A DNA stretch of 46,710 nucleotides from Aeromicrobium piscarium (GTDB lineage Bacteria > Actinomycetota > Actinomycetes > Propionibacteriales > Nocardioidaceae), in the NCBI RefSeq assembly GCF_007421815.1, contig NZ_VLNT01000018.1:1-46710 (forward strand). The letters run 5' to 3'. Below, one piece after another: positions 15,440 to 24,024 of this stretch. Numbering within the stretch: position 1 is the stretch's first letter; each line of letters opens with the position of its first letter. The notes under the pieces were generated by a model. It saw only the letters and a list, made by a program, of their open reading frames with translations. It was not told the DNA's origin and made no database searches. The position numbers and the translations under genes are program-made.

Positions 15440-16722
15440 CGATCGACACCAATGCCAAGCTCTCCATCGCCGATGCGCTCGGACGCATCATGCGGGGCGG
15501 TCTGCCCTTCCGGTTCGAGGCGTACGACGGCAGTGTCGGCGGTCCCGAGGACTCGCCGATCACGCTACGGCTCGTGAACGAGCGCGGACTGTCCTATCTG
15601 ATGACGGCGCCGGGCGATCTCGGCTTCGCCCGGGCCTATGTGTCGGGCGACCTCGAGGTCGACGGTGACCACCCCGGCAACCCTTACGCGGCGATGTCGC
15701 TCATCATGAGCCAGCTGCGGTTCAGGGTGCCGTCGGCGGGGGAGATGCTGCAGGTCCTGCGCAGCCTCGGGCTGGAGCACCTCCGTCCCCCGGCGCCGCC
15801 GGCTGAGGAGCATCTGCCGAAGTGGCGTCGCGCGCTGGAGGGCCTGCGGCACAACAAGACTCGCGACGCCGCCGCGATCCACCACCACTACGACGTCTCG
15901 AATCGTTTCTATGAGCTCGTGCTGGGCCCGTCGATGACGTACACGTGCGCGGTCTTCCCGCATGAGAACGCGACGCTCGAGGAGGCGCAGTTCGAGAAGT
16001 ACGACCTGATCTGCCGCAAGCTCGACCTCAAGCCCGGCGACCGGCTCCTCGATCTCGGCTGCGGCTGGGGTGGCATGGTGCGGCACGCCGCGAAGCACTA
16101 CGGTGCGAAGGTCCTCGGCGTGACCCTCTCGCGCGAGCAGGCCGAGTGGGGGCAGCAGAAGGTCATCGAGGAGGGACTCGGCGACCTGGCAGAGATCCGC
16201 TTCAGCGACTACCGCGACGTCCCCGAGACGGACTTCGACGCCGTCAGCTCGATCGGTCTGACCGAGCACATCGGCGTGCGCAACTACCCCGACTATTTCG
16301 CCTTCGCGCACTCCCGGCTCCGCGAGGGCGGGCGGATGCTGAACCACTGCATCACCCGCTCGGACAACACGTCCCGCGCCACGGCAGGGGCGTTCATCGA
16401 CCGCTATGTCTTCCCCGATGGCGAGCTGACCGGGTCGGGCACGATCGTCTCGGCAATGCAGGATGCCGGTCTCGAGGTGCGTCACGAGGAGAACCTGCGC
16501 GAGCACTACGCGCTGACGCTGAAGGCGTGGTGCGAGAACCTCGAAGCGAACTGGGAGGAGGCCCTCGAGGAGGTCACCCTCGGCCGCGCGAAGGTCTGGG
16601 GCCTGTACATGGCGGGCTCGCGACTGGCCTTCGAGCGCGACGAGATCGAGTTGCACCATGTACTCGGCGTCAAGCCGGATGCCGAGGGCAACGCCCACTA
16701 CCCACTCCGCCCCTCCTTCTGA
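15436..16722 (+). CDS. tmsB: SAM-dependent fatty-acyl methyltransferase (TmsB/UfaA1 type)
   Basis: A 428-residue cyclopropane-synthase family enzyme. The SAM site is LLDLGCGWGGM at about residues 204-214; HHYDVSNRFYELVLGPSMTYTCAVF and SIGLTEHIGV are CFA-family landmarks. With the adjacent FAD reductase it should methylenate C10 of oleoyl chains as the first step to 10-methylstearate. Without the reductase, cyclopropane formation would be the default guess. Its start overlaps the reductase stop, and a small inverted-repeat cluster follows the stop. Confidence 0.88.
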   Translation: MTIDTNAKLSIADALGRIMRGGLPFRFEAYDGSVGGPEDSPITLRLVNERGLSYLMTAPGDLGFARAYVSGDLEVDGDHPGNPYAAMSLIMSQLRFRVPSAGEMLQVLRSLGLEHLRPPAPPAEEHLPKWRRALEGLRHNKTRDAAAIHHHYDVSNRFYELVLGPSMTYTCAVFPHENATLEEAQFEKYDLICRKLDLKPGDRLLDLGCGWGGMVRHAAKHYGAKVLGVTLSREQAEWGQQKVIEEGLGDLAEIRFSDYRDVPETDFDAVSSIGLTEHIGVRNYPDYFAFAHSRLREGGRMLNHCITRSDNTSRATAGAFIDRYVFPDGELTGSGTIVSAMQDAGLEVRHEENLREHYALTLKAWCENLEANWEEALEEVTLGRAKVWGLYMAGSRLAFERDEIELHHVLGVKPDAEGNAHYPLRPSF

Positions 16723-16733
16723 CCCACCTTCCT

Positions 16734-16813
16734 GGGCGGTGAGCTATCCCGTACCCGGTCCGTGGGCGGTGAGCTATCACGCACTATCGGCCTCGACGTG
16801 CGGGATAGCTCAC
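16734..16813. repeat. GGCGGTGA-family inverted repeat cluster
   Basis: Two forward modules (16734-16754 and 16764-16784, each GGGCGGTGAGCTATCNCGNAC) face one reverse module (16797-16813, GTGCGGGATAGCTCACC). Either forward copy can pair with the reverse one over 16 of 17 bases. It lies between two plus-strand genes. The same module recurs at 31340, 39809 and 41241. Confidence 0.75.
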
Positions 16814-16878
16814 CTCTCATGGGGGAGGACGTGCTGCCCCGGCCCCGGCCGTCTCACCCCGTTCGATAGGTTCGATGA

Positions 16879-17667
16879 GTGCGTATCGCGACCTGGAATG
16901 TGAACTCCATCCGTAGCCGGATCGACCGCGTGCTCGCCTTCCTGGAGCGTCACGATGTCGACGTCCTGGCGATCCAGGAGACGAAGTGCCGGGAGGACCA
17001 GTTCCCCGGCCTCGAGCTGCAGTCGATGGGGTACGAGTTCGCCCACTTCGGCGTCAACCAGTGGAACGGCGTCGCGCTGATCTCCCGCGTCGGGCTGACC
17101 GATGTGCAGCGTCAGTTCGCCGACGATCAGCCGCACTTCGGTGACATCCTCGAACCCCGCGCTATCGGGGCGACCACCGGATCCATCCGTATGTGGAGCC
17201 TCTATGTGCCCAATGGCCGCGAACTCGACCACGAGCACTATGCGTACAAGCTCGACTGGCTCAAGCGCCTCGAGGTCGCCGGTCGCGGCTGGCTCGAGGC
17301 CGACGAGCAGGCGCAGGTCGCGTTGACCGGGGACTGGAATATCGCCCCCGAGGACGACGATGTCTGGGATATCGCCGAGTTCGACGGCAAGACGCACGTG
17401 TCGGAGCCGGAGCGCGCGGCCTTCTCGTCCATCGTCGAGGCCGGTTTCAGCGATGTCGTCCGCCCGCACGCGCCCGGCCCGGGTGTCTACACCTACTGGG
17501 ACTACCAGCAGCTGCGGTTTCCGAAGCGTCAGGGCATGAGGATCGACTTCGTCCTCGGCTCACCCGCGCTCTCCGCCCGCGTCACCGATGCCTTCATCGA
17601 CCGTGAGGAGCGCAAGGGCAAGGGAGCCAGCGACCACGCGCCGGTCGTCGTCGATCTCGCCGACTGA
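16879..17667 (+). CDS. xth: Exodeoxyribonuclease III
   Basis: A 262-residue AP endonuclease/3'-5' exonuclease of the ExoIII family, for base-excision repair. Seen motifs are RIATWNVNSIRSR at the N-terminus, LAIQETK (metal-binding Glu), LTGDWNIAPEDDDVW, RIDFVLGS and GASDHAPVVVDL (catalytic Asp-His). The start is GTG 16879; TAGGTT ends 6 nt before it, which fits leaderless initiation at GTG. A perfect 20-bp hairpin lies beyond the stop. Confidence 0.95.
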   Translation: MRIATWNVNSIRSRIDRVLAFLERHDVDVLAIQETKCREDQFPGLELQSMGYEFAHFGVNQWNGVALISRVGLTDVQRQFADDQPHFGDILEPRAIGATTGSIRMWSLYVPNGRELDHEHYAYKLDWLKRLEVAGRGWLEADEQAQVALTGDWNIAPEDDDVWDIAEFDGKTHVSEPERAAFSSIVEAGFSDVVRPHAPGPGVYTYWDYQQLRFPKRQGMRIDFVLGSPALSARVTDAFIDREERKGKGASDHAPVVVDLAD

Positions 17668-17689
17668 GACACACCCTCGCTACGCCCGG

Positions 17690-17746
17690 CTTTTGCCGGG
17701 TTGTGGCCCCTGAACCGGTGGCTCGAGGGCCACAACCCGGCAAAAG
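17690..17746. terminator. 20-bp perfect hairpin between xth and mnhG
   Basis: Arms 17690-17709 and 17727-17746 are perfect complements with a 17-nt loop. The genes on either side converge, so this probably terminates both. The arm begins with CTTTT, so transcripts in both directions carry a short U/A tract at the stem base. Confidence 0.7.
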
Positions 17747-17761
17747 TGGGACCTGGAGGGG

Positions 17762-18085
17762 TCAGGACTTGTCGGGGATCTCGATGGCGTTGAGACGGCT
17801 CTTGTCGACGAAGCCGGTACGGAAGGCTGCGCGACCGACCATGTGCGCCGACACCGGCGCGGTGAGCATCTGGAAGATCGCCACCACGACGATCACGGTG
17901 ATGTCACCGAGATCCTGGGCGCGGAGGGCGAGGCCCGCCAGGATCAGCAAGAGCCCGAGGGTCTGCGGCTTGGTGGCCGCGTGCATCCGGGTCAACAGTT
18001 CGGGGAAGCGCAGGATGCCGATCCCCGCCACCAGCGCGAAGCCCGCTCCCAGGATCAGCAGCGTTCCGGCGATGTAGTCGATCAT
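17762..18085 (-). CDS. mnhG: Na+/H+ antiporter subunit G
   Basis: A 107-residue membrane subunit with three spans. IGILRFPELLTRMHAATKPQTLGLLLIL is the MnhG/PhaG signature. It is the last gene of the Mrp/Mnh operon. ATG 18085 overlaps the mnhF stop as ATGA. Subunit G is required for assembly or activity of the complex in characterised Mrp systems. Confidence 0.95.
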   Translation of the reverse strand: MIDYIAGTLLILGAGFALVAGIGILRFPELLTRMHAATKPQTLGLLLILAGLALRAQDLGDITVIVVVAIFQMLTAPVSAHMVGRAAFRTGFVDKSRLNAIEIPDKS

Positions 18086-18402
18086 CGGATCTCATCCTCT
18101 CGCTGCGTCTGCTCAGGAGTGTCCGGGCGCTTGGCGGCGCTGCGATCGGAGTCCGGTGCCGCATAGCGGGCGATGCTCACCGAGCCGAGGAAGGCGACCA
18201 GCGCCAGCGCCACCAGGACCGGCAGGGTGTTGGTGTGGTTGTTGACGGCCGCCTCCACGCCGATCGCCCCGACGCACGCGGCGACGAAGACATCGGCGGC
18301 CACGGTGCGATCGAGCATCGTCGGACCCCGCACGATGCGGACCATGCACAGGACGCCGGTCAGGCCGAGAATGACGGCGCAGATGATGCCGACGGTGGTC
18401 AT
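18082..18402 (-). CDS. mnhF: Na+/H+ antiporter subunit F
   Basis: A 106-residue subunit with three spans. RIVRGPTMLDRTVAADVFVAACVG is the diagnostic MnhF segment. ATG 18402 overlaps the mnhE stop, and its own stop overlaps mnhG. The last 25 residues are a charged tail (SDRSAAKRPDTPEQTQREDE). Confidence 0.94.
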   Translation of the reverse strand: MTTVGIICAVILGLTGVLCMVRIVRGPTMLDRTVAADVFVAACVGAIGVEAAVNNHTNTLPVLVALALVAFLGSVSIARYAAPDSDRSAAKRPDTPEQTQREDEIR

Positions 18403-18941
18403 GCTGTCGCCTCCTCGGACCGCAACTGTTCGCGGCTGATCTCGTAGTCCTCCCGCGAGCCGAAGGCCGCCAGGACCCGATGCTCCTGGAGCCGTGCCTT
18501 GTGCCGCGCCGATTCGATCGCCTCGGGAGTTGAGCCGTCGAGCACGTGCAACCACATGCGCCCGGTATCGGCATCCAGCTCGATCAACAACGACCCCGGC
18601 ACCAGCGAGACGAGCTCGCCGGTCATCACCTGCAGGAGATCGGACTTCCCGACCAGATGCACCTCGATCACCGCACTGCGCGGCGGGGCCATCGGGCGGA
18701 TCGAGATCCAGGCGACCTGGAAGCTCGCCACCACCAGATCGAAGAGGAAGCGCGCGAGCAGAAACAGCGCCGACAGCGGCCGGAAACGCCCGTGCAGGTC
18801 GACCGATGGGAAGGGGAACACCACGATCACGAGCGTCGCGACGATGAGACCGCCGATGACGTTCAGGACCGTGATCTCGCCCCACAGCATCGACCAGACG
18901 ATCGTGAGCCCGATGATGACGGGGATACGCAGCCGGTTCAC
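18399..18941 (-). CDS. mnhE: Na+/H+ antiporter subunit E
   Basis: A 180-residue subunit with two or three N-terminal spans and a cytosolic domain carrying SLVPGSLLIELDADTGRMWLHVLD, typical of MnhE. GTG 18941 overlaps the mnhD stop as GTGA and is the only in-frame start giving a complete N-terminal span. Confidence 0.93.
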   Translation of the reverse strand: MNRLRIPVIIGLTIVWSMLWGEITVLNVIGGLIVATLVIVVFPFPSVDLHGRFRPLSALFLLARFLFDLVVASFQVAWISIRPMAPPRSAVIEVHLVGKSDLLQVMTGELVSLVPGSLLIELDADTGRMWLHVLDGSTPEAIESARHKARLQEHRVLAAFGSREDYEISREQLRSEEATA

Positions 18942-20554
18942 TTGCTCAACACCGCCTCGATGTACGGGGTGCGTTCGAGCAGCTCGGTGGACGCGCGGTC
19001 GGCATAGCCCATGATCGGGCCGGCGAAGACCGTCAGCCCCACCGTGACGAGCGCGAGGGCCAAGGTCGGCATCGCCATCCGCGCCGGGAGCCGGGAGTCG
19101 TCCTGAAGCTCCTTCCAGCTGGTGGTGCGCTGCGTCGTGGTCGAGACGCTCTTGGCGCCGTGGAGGGAGCCGCCGGTGGGCGTCCAATCCATCGTCAACG
19201 ACGCGGAGGGAAGCTCGTCTTCGTCCTTGGGCTGCCAGAAGGCCCGGTTCCAGATCTTGGCGATGGCGTAAAGAGTCAGCAGGCTGGTGGCGATCGCGGC
19301 CACGACGCCGGTGGCCGCCAGCCACTCATGGTCCTCGACACCGGCCTGGACCAGGGCGAGCTTGCCGAGGAAGCCGGAGAAGGGCGGGATCCCGGCGAGA
19401 TTCATCGCGGGGATGAAGAACATGATCGACAGGATCGGGGCGAGGCGGGCGAGTCCGCCGAGGCGGTCCAGATTGGTGGTGCCCGCTCGATACTCCACCA
19501 GACCGGCCACCAGGAACAGGGTGGTCTGCACGGTGATGTGGTGAGCGATGTAGAAGACCGCGCCCTGCATGCCCAGCTGTGTGCCCAGGGCGATGCCGTA
19601 GAGCATGTAGCCGATGTGGCTGACCAGCGTGAAGGACAGGACACGTTTGATATCCGATTGCGCCACCGCGCCGAGGATGCCGATCACCATCGTCAGGATG
19701 GAGGCCCACAGCAGCAGGGTGCGCAGGGTGTCGGGGGTGAACAGCAGGGTCTGCGTGCGCAGGATCGCGTAGATACCGACCTTGGTCAGCAAGCCGGCGA
19801 ACACCGCGGTCACCGGGGCCGGGGCGGTCGGATAGGAGTCCGGCAGCCAGGCGTAGAGCGGGAACACCGCCGCCTTCACCGCGAAGGTGAGCAGGAGCAG
19901 CAACTGGAGCAGCGTCGCGACACCCGTCGGCAGCTCGCCGAACCGAGTCGCGAGCTGCGCGAAGTTGACGGTTCCGGTCGCCGCGTAGACCGCGCCGATG
20001 GCGATGAGGAAGAGGACTGAGGAGATCAGACTGACGATGATGTAGATCGTGCCCGAGCGGACACGCGCATTGGTGCCGCCGAGGGTGATGAGCACATAGG
20101 ACGATGCCAGCAGGATCTCGAAGCCGACGAAGAGGTTGAACAGATCGGCGGAGAGGAAGGCATTGGAGACGCCCGCGCTCAGCACCAGGAAGGTCGGATA
20201 GAAGACCGACAGCGGTGTCTCGCGCCCGTACTCGACGATGCCCTGGCCGATCGAGTACAGCAGGACCACCAGGGTCACGATCGTGGACACGATCAGCATC
20301 AGCGAGCTGAACCGGTCCGCGACCAGACTGATGCCGAGCTCGGCCGGCCAGCCCGCGACATTGAAGGTCTGAGGACCGAAGGCGTCGGCGCGGTAGAGCA
20401 GCGTCGCCGATGCGGCGACCACGAGCGCCAGGGTGACGATGCTGATGATGCGCTGGAGGAAGGCATAGCGCCCGAAGGCCAGGCAGAGCCCGGCACCGAG
20501 CAGCGGGATGATGACCGGCGCGAGGACCAGCTGTTCGAGGATGTGTTCGCTCAT
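18938..20554 (-). CDS. mnhD: Na+/H+ antiporter subunit D
   Basis: A 538-residue NuoN/NuoL-like proton-translocating subunit with about 14 spans. Key landmarks are SADLFNLFVGFEILLASSYVLI, AAVFPLYAWLPDSYPTAPAPVTAVFAGLLTKVGIYA and VAQSDIKRVLSFTLVSHIGYMLYG, which hold the conserved membrane Glu, Lys and His of these subunits. A cytosolic stretch of some 50 residues near the C-terminus (KDEDELPSASLTMDWTPTGG onward) precedes the last span. The start overlaps the mnhC stop. Confidence 0.95.
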   Translation of the reverse strand: MSEHILEQLVLAPVIIPLLGAGLCLAFGRYAFLQRIISIVTLALVVAASATLLYRADAFGPQTFNVAGWPAELGISLVADRFSSLMLIVSTIVTLVVLLYSIGQGIVEYGRETPLSVFYPTFLVLSAGVSNAFLSADLFNLFVGFEILLASSYVLITLGGTNARVRSGTIYIIVSLISSVLFLIAIGAVYAATGTVNFAQLATRFGELPTGVATLLQLLLLLTFAVKAAVFPLYAWLPDSYPTAPAPVTAVFAGLLTKVGIYAILRTQTLLFTPDTLRTLLLWASILTMVIGILGAVAQSDIKRVLSFTLVSHIGYMLYGIALGTQLGMQGAVFYIAHHITVQTTLFLVAGLVEYRAGTTNLDRLGGLARLAPILSIMFFIPAMNLAGIPPFSGFLGKLALVQAGVEDHEWLAATGVVAAIATSLLTLYAIAKIWNRAFWQPKDEDELPSASLTMDWTPTGGSLHGAKSVSTTTQRTTSWKELQDDSRLPARMAMPTLALALVTVGLTVFAGPIMGYADRASTELLERTPYIEAVLSK

Positions 20555-21033
20555 CGGGCGTCCTCCCCGCGAGGGCTGTCCGTGGAGACCCCGATGTCAT
20601 CGGGCTCGTCGGCACCCTCCTCGTCGGGCAGCGACTCGTCAAGCTCGGTGTCCTCGAAGGTGGTGGAGGCTTCGTCACGTTCGGCGCGGCGGCGGATGAA
20701 GTCGTCCTCGAGGTCGTCTTGCACGTCGTCGGTGCCGGTCAGCTGGAACGCGCGATAGGCCAGGGCCAGGCCGAAGGCCGTGACGCCCATCGTGATGACG
20801 ATGGCGGTGAGAGCCATCGCCTGAGGAAGCGGGTCGCTCATCGGCCCCTCGCCCTCGCCGATGAGCGGGGCGCGTCCGGCCGGTCCCGAGGCGATCAGCA
20901 GCAGGACGTTGAGGCCGTTGCCGATCAGCACGAAGCCCACCAGGATGCGGGTGAGACTGCGCTCGAGCATGAGCGTGACGCCGGTGCCGACCATCACGCC
21001 GGCCACGATGACGAGGATCAGGTTGGGACTCAT
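20551..21033 (-). CDS. mnhC: Na+/H+ antiporter subunit C with long acidic tail
   Basis: A 160-residue NuoK-like subunit. Three spans occupy residues 1-100 (LTRILVGFVLIGNGLNVLLLI and DPLPQAMALTAIVITMGVTA are diagnostic). Usual family length is near 115. The extra 50 or so residues are strongly acidic (DDVQDDLEDDF, DTELDESLPDEEGADEPDD). ATG 21033 overlaps the stop of a 14-codon ORF that carries the AGGAGG for this gene. Confidence 0.93.
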   Translation of the reverse strand: MSPNLILVIVAGVMVGTGVTLMLERSLTRILVGFVLIGNGLNVLLLIASGPAGRAPLIGEGEGPMSDPLPQAMALTAIVITMGVTAFGLALAYRAFQLTGTDDVQDDLEDDFIRRRAERDEASTTFEDTELDESLPDEEGADEPDDIGVSTDSPRGEDAR

Positions 21034-21074
21034 GCCGTCACCTCCTGCGGGGAGGGATGCTCGCGCTCGTTCAT
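21030..21074 (-). CDS. 14-residue bridging ORF between mnhA and mnhC
   Basis: ATG 21074 overlaps the mnhA stop as ATGA; the frame reads MNEREHPSPQEVTA, and its TGA overlaps the mnhC start as ATGA. The mnhC ribosome site AGGAGG lies inside it. Ribosomes leaving mnhA could pass through this ORF into mnhC, fixing subunit ratios. No peptide function is implied. Confidence 0.5.
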   Translation of the reverse strand: MNEREHPSPQEVTA

Positions 21075-23929
21075 GCGGGGGTCGCCTCCTCGTCGAGATC
21101 CTCGGCCTCTGCCTGCTGGTCGATGCCCGCTCCGAGGCTGCGCAGGACGTCGATCGCCAGGCCGACGACGACCAGATAGACGCCGATGTCGAAGAACACC
21201 GAAGTCACCAGATGCAGTTCGCCGAGCGGGCCGAGCGGGATGTCGAAGATCGCGCTCTGCAGCACTCCTCCGCCGAGCAGGGTCGGGATGATGCCTGAGA
21301 GGGCCGCGATCGCGAGCCCGGTGCCCAGGACGAGTCCGGCGTCCACCGGAGCCGCGTTGTCGAGCTCCTCGCGGCCTCCCGCGAGATAGCGGATCATCAG
21401 GGCCAGGCTCGCGATGAGTCCCCCGGCGAAACCGCCGCCGGGGGAGTTGTGGCCCGCGAGCATGAGGTAGATCGAGAACACGATCACCGTGTGGAAGATC
21501 AGGCGCGTCACGATCTCGAAGACGATCGAGCGACGGGCGTCGTGCAGGTTGGCGGCCAGCCACTGATTCGAGTCCGGCGTGACCACGCGGTGCGGGCGGC
21601 TCAGGTTGCGCGTGGAGCGATCGGTGATGAGGAAGATCAGGCTCGCGACGCCGGTGGCCGCGACCACCAGCACGCTCAGCTCGCCGAGCGTGTCCCAGGC
21701 GCGGATGTCCACGAGGGTGATGTTGACGATGTTCTTGCCGCCGCCGTATTCGTAGGCGGGGTCGGGCCAGCCGGCGGAGATGGGGTCGGCGATCCGGGCA
21801 TTGGAGGAGATCAGCGCGACCCCGGCCACCAGGAGCCCGACACCGGTGCCGATCGCGATGCGCACCCAGCGCATCACGTTGAAGGGGCGGTCGGAGAAGA
21901 ACGGGGGGAGGCGGCGCAGCACGAGCACGAAGGTGACGAGCAGGAAGGTCTCGACGAGCACCTGGGTGAGTGCGAGGTCCGGAGCGCCGTGGGCCACGAA
22001 GAGGATGGCGGTGCCGTAGCCGGTCAGCCCGAGCAGCAGCACGGCACGCAGCCGTCGTCGCGAGCGCACGGTGAGCACGGCCGCGATGATCATCAGGATG
22101 CCGGCGGCCATCTGCAGGTAGTTGTCCGCCAGGCGAATGTCGCTGACCTCGGGAGTCTCCCACGCCCGGATCAGCGCCCAGCCGGGCACGATGATGAGCG
22201 TGACGAGGATGACGCCGAGGTAGAAGGGCAGTGAACCGCGCTGCGTGCGGCCGGTCACCTCGACTGCCAGGCGATCCACTCCGCGCATGATCGCGTGATA
22301 GGAGCGGTCGGCATCGGGCATCGGCAGCCGGTCGACCACGGCGTGCTGGGCCACCGCGACCGGCCGACGGAAGTAGAACAGCGCGAGGCCCGCGACGATG
22401 CAGAGGGCCGAGAGCCCGAGCGCCGGGGTGAACCCGTGCCAGAGCACGAGGACGGGCTCGTGGGCCCCCTCCGGGAACGCCTCGGCGTAGGAGGCGACCC
22501 GCGGGGTGAGCCAGCCGCCGACGAATCCGCCCGCCACGGTGAAGATCGTGATGAAGACCGGAACGGCCTGGAAGCCCGGGGAGAAACGTCGTGGCGCGCA
22601 GAGCGGGACGTTCGGCTTGCTGCCGAACGCGCCCCAGACGAATCGCGCCGTGTAGGCCATCGTGAGGATCGACCCGGCGACGATGCCGGCGAGGGCGAGC
22701 CAACCGCCGAGGCCCCAGCTGAGATCGTGGCCGAGATCGACATAGGCGGTGAGGGCTGCCTCCTTGGCGGTGAAACCGAGCATCGGCGGGATGCCGGCCA
22801 TCGAGCCCGCCGCGATGAGAGTCGTGACGAACAGCACCGGACGGGCTTGACGCAGGCCGTTGAGCTCACGCAGGTCGCGGGTGCCGACGGATCGGTCGAT
22901 GATGCCGACGATGAGGAACAGCGCCGATTTGAACAGCGCGTGCGCGAACAGCAGGGACAGAGCGGCGAAGCCCGCGGCTCGGGTGCCGGTGCCGGCCATT
23001 GCGACCAGGAAGCCGAGCTGGCTGACCGTGCCGTAGGCGAGCAGCAGCTTGATGTCGTACTGCCGCAGTGCGCGGAGGCCGCCCACGATCATGGTGAGAA
23101 TGCCCAGCGTGACCAGCAGGGGCCGCCAGCCCGGTGTATCGGCGTAGGCGGGGGCCATGAGTGCGACGAGGAACACACCGGCCTTGACCATGGCCGCGGC
23201 GTGGAGGTACGCGCTGACCGGGGTCGGTGCGGCCATGGCGCCGGGCAACCAGAAGTGGAACGGGACGAGCGCGGACTTCGAGAGCGCGCCGACCAGGACG
23301 GTCATGACACCGGCGGTCACCCAGGCGCTGGGCTCCGGCGGGGAGGCGATCATCTCGCTGAGCAGCGCCGTGCCGCTCTGCACGTAGAGGATCACCAGCC
23401 CGATCAGCATCGTCAGGCCGCCGAACGTAGTGACGATCAGGGCGCTCATGGCCGCGCGGCGGTTGGCGCGCCGATCCGGATTGTGACCGATGAGCAGGAA
23501 GGACAGGACGGTCGTGAGCTCCCAGAAGGTGTAGAGCACGAAGACGTTGTCCGAGAGCACCAGCCCGAGCATCGCGCCGGCGAAACCGGTGAGGACGCCG
23601 GCGAAGCGCCAGATCTCCGGGTCGCCAGGGCGGAAGTACCACGAGCAGTAGATGAGGACGAGTGCCCCGATGCCGGTCACCAGCAGGGCCAGGATCGCCG
23701 CGAAGGGACCCATGGCGAAGTCGAGGTCGAGTCCGATCGACTCGACCCAGGCGATCCGCTCGACGACTGCCTCGCCGGTGCGCGTGACCTCGAGGGTCTT
23801 CGGCAGCAACCAGGCGAAGGAGAGGGCGGGGGCCAGCGCCATGATCCAGAAGGCACGGCGGTCCAGCAGGCGAATGAGGGCAGGGGCGACCGCAGCGGCG
23901 AGGAAATGGAGCGCAATCAACCAGAGCAT
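21071..23929 (-). CDS. mnhA: Na+/H+ antiporter subunit A (MnhA with fused MnhB domain)
   Basis: A 952-residue giant subunit. The N-terminal 500 residues form a NuoL-like transporter (LLIGHNPDRRANRRAA, KSALVPFHFWLPGAMAAPTPVSAYLHAAAMVKAGVF, LLAYGTVSQLGF). A linker region follows, then an MbhE/MnhB-like C-terminal part (GAPDLALTQVLVETFLLVTFV and LMLAGHNSPGGGFAGGLIASLALMIRYLAGG). Such fused A-B proteins are usual in actinomycete Mnh operons; no separate mnhB exists here. ATG 23929 begins MLWLIALHFLAAA. It is the first gene of the A-C-D-E-F-G operon, which exports Na+ and supports pH homeostasis. Confidence 0.95.
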   Translation of the reverse strand: MLWLIALHFLAAAVAPALIRLLDRRAFWIMALAPALSFAWLLPKTLEVTRTGEAVVERIAWVESIGLDLDFAMGPFAAILALLVTGIGALVLIYCSWYFRPGDPEIWRFAGVLTGFAGAMLGLVLSDNVFVLYTFWELTTVLSFLLIGHNPDRRANRRAAMSALIVTTFGGLTMLIGLVILYVQSGTALLSEMIASPPEPSAWVTAGVMTVLVGALSKSALVPFHFWLPGAMAAPTPVSAYLHAAAMVKAGVFLVALMAPAYADTPGWRPLLVTLGILTMIVGGLRALRQYDIKLLLAYGTVSQLGFLVAMAGTGTRAAGFAALSLLFAHALFKSALFLIVGIIDRSVGTRDLRELNGLRQARPVLFVTTLIAAGSMAGIPPMLGFTAKEAALTAYVDLGHDLSWGLGGWLALAGIVAGSILTMAYTARFVWGAFGSKPNVPLCAPRRFSPGFQAVPVFITIFTVAGGFVGGWLTPRVASYAEAFPEGAHEPVLVLWHGFTPALGLSALCIVAGLALFYFRRPVAVAQHAVVDRLPMPDADRSYHAIMRGVDRLAVEVTGRTQRGSLPFYLGVILVTLIIVPGWALIRAWETPEVSDIRLADNYLQMAAGILMIIAAVLTVRSRRRLRAVLLLGLTGYGTAILFVAHGAPDLALTQVLVETFLLVTFVLVLRRLPPFFSDRPFNVMRWVRIAIGTGVGLLVAGVALISSNARIADPISAGWPDPAYEYGGGKNIVNITLVDIRAWDTLGELSVLVVAATGVASLIFLITDRSTRNLSRPHRVVTPDSNQWLAANLHDARRSIVFEIVTRLIFHTVIVFSIYLMLAGHNSPGGGFAGGLIASLALMIRYLAGGREELDNAAPVDAGLVLGTGLAIAALSGIIPTLLGGGVLQSAIFDIPLGPLGELHLVTSVFFDIGVYLVVVGLAIDVLRSLGAGIDQQAEAEDLDEEATPA

Positions 23930-24024
23930 GGTTGACCACAGCGTAGCGGAACGATCCCAGCTGCGCCGATCTGAGTATTGTGCGCCGGGCGGCGAGAAAC
24001 GTCCAGTGGTGTCACCATGAGGGC

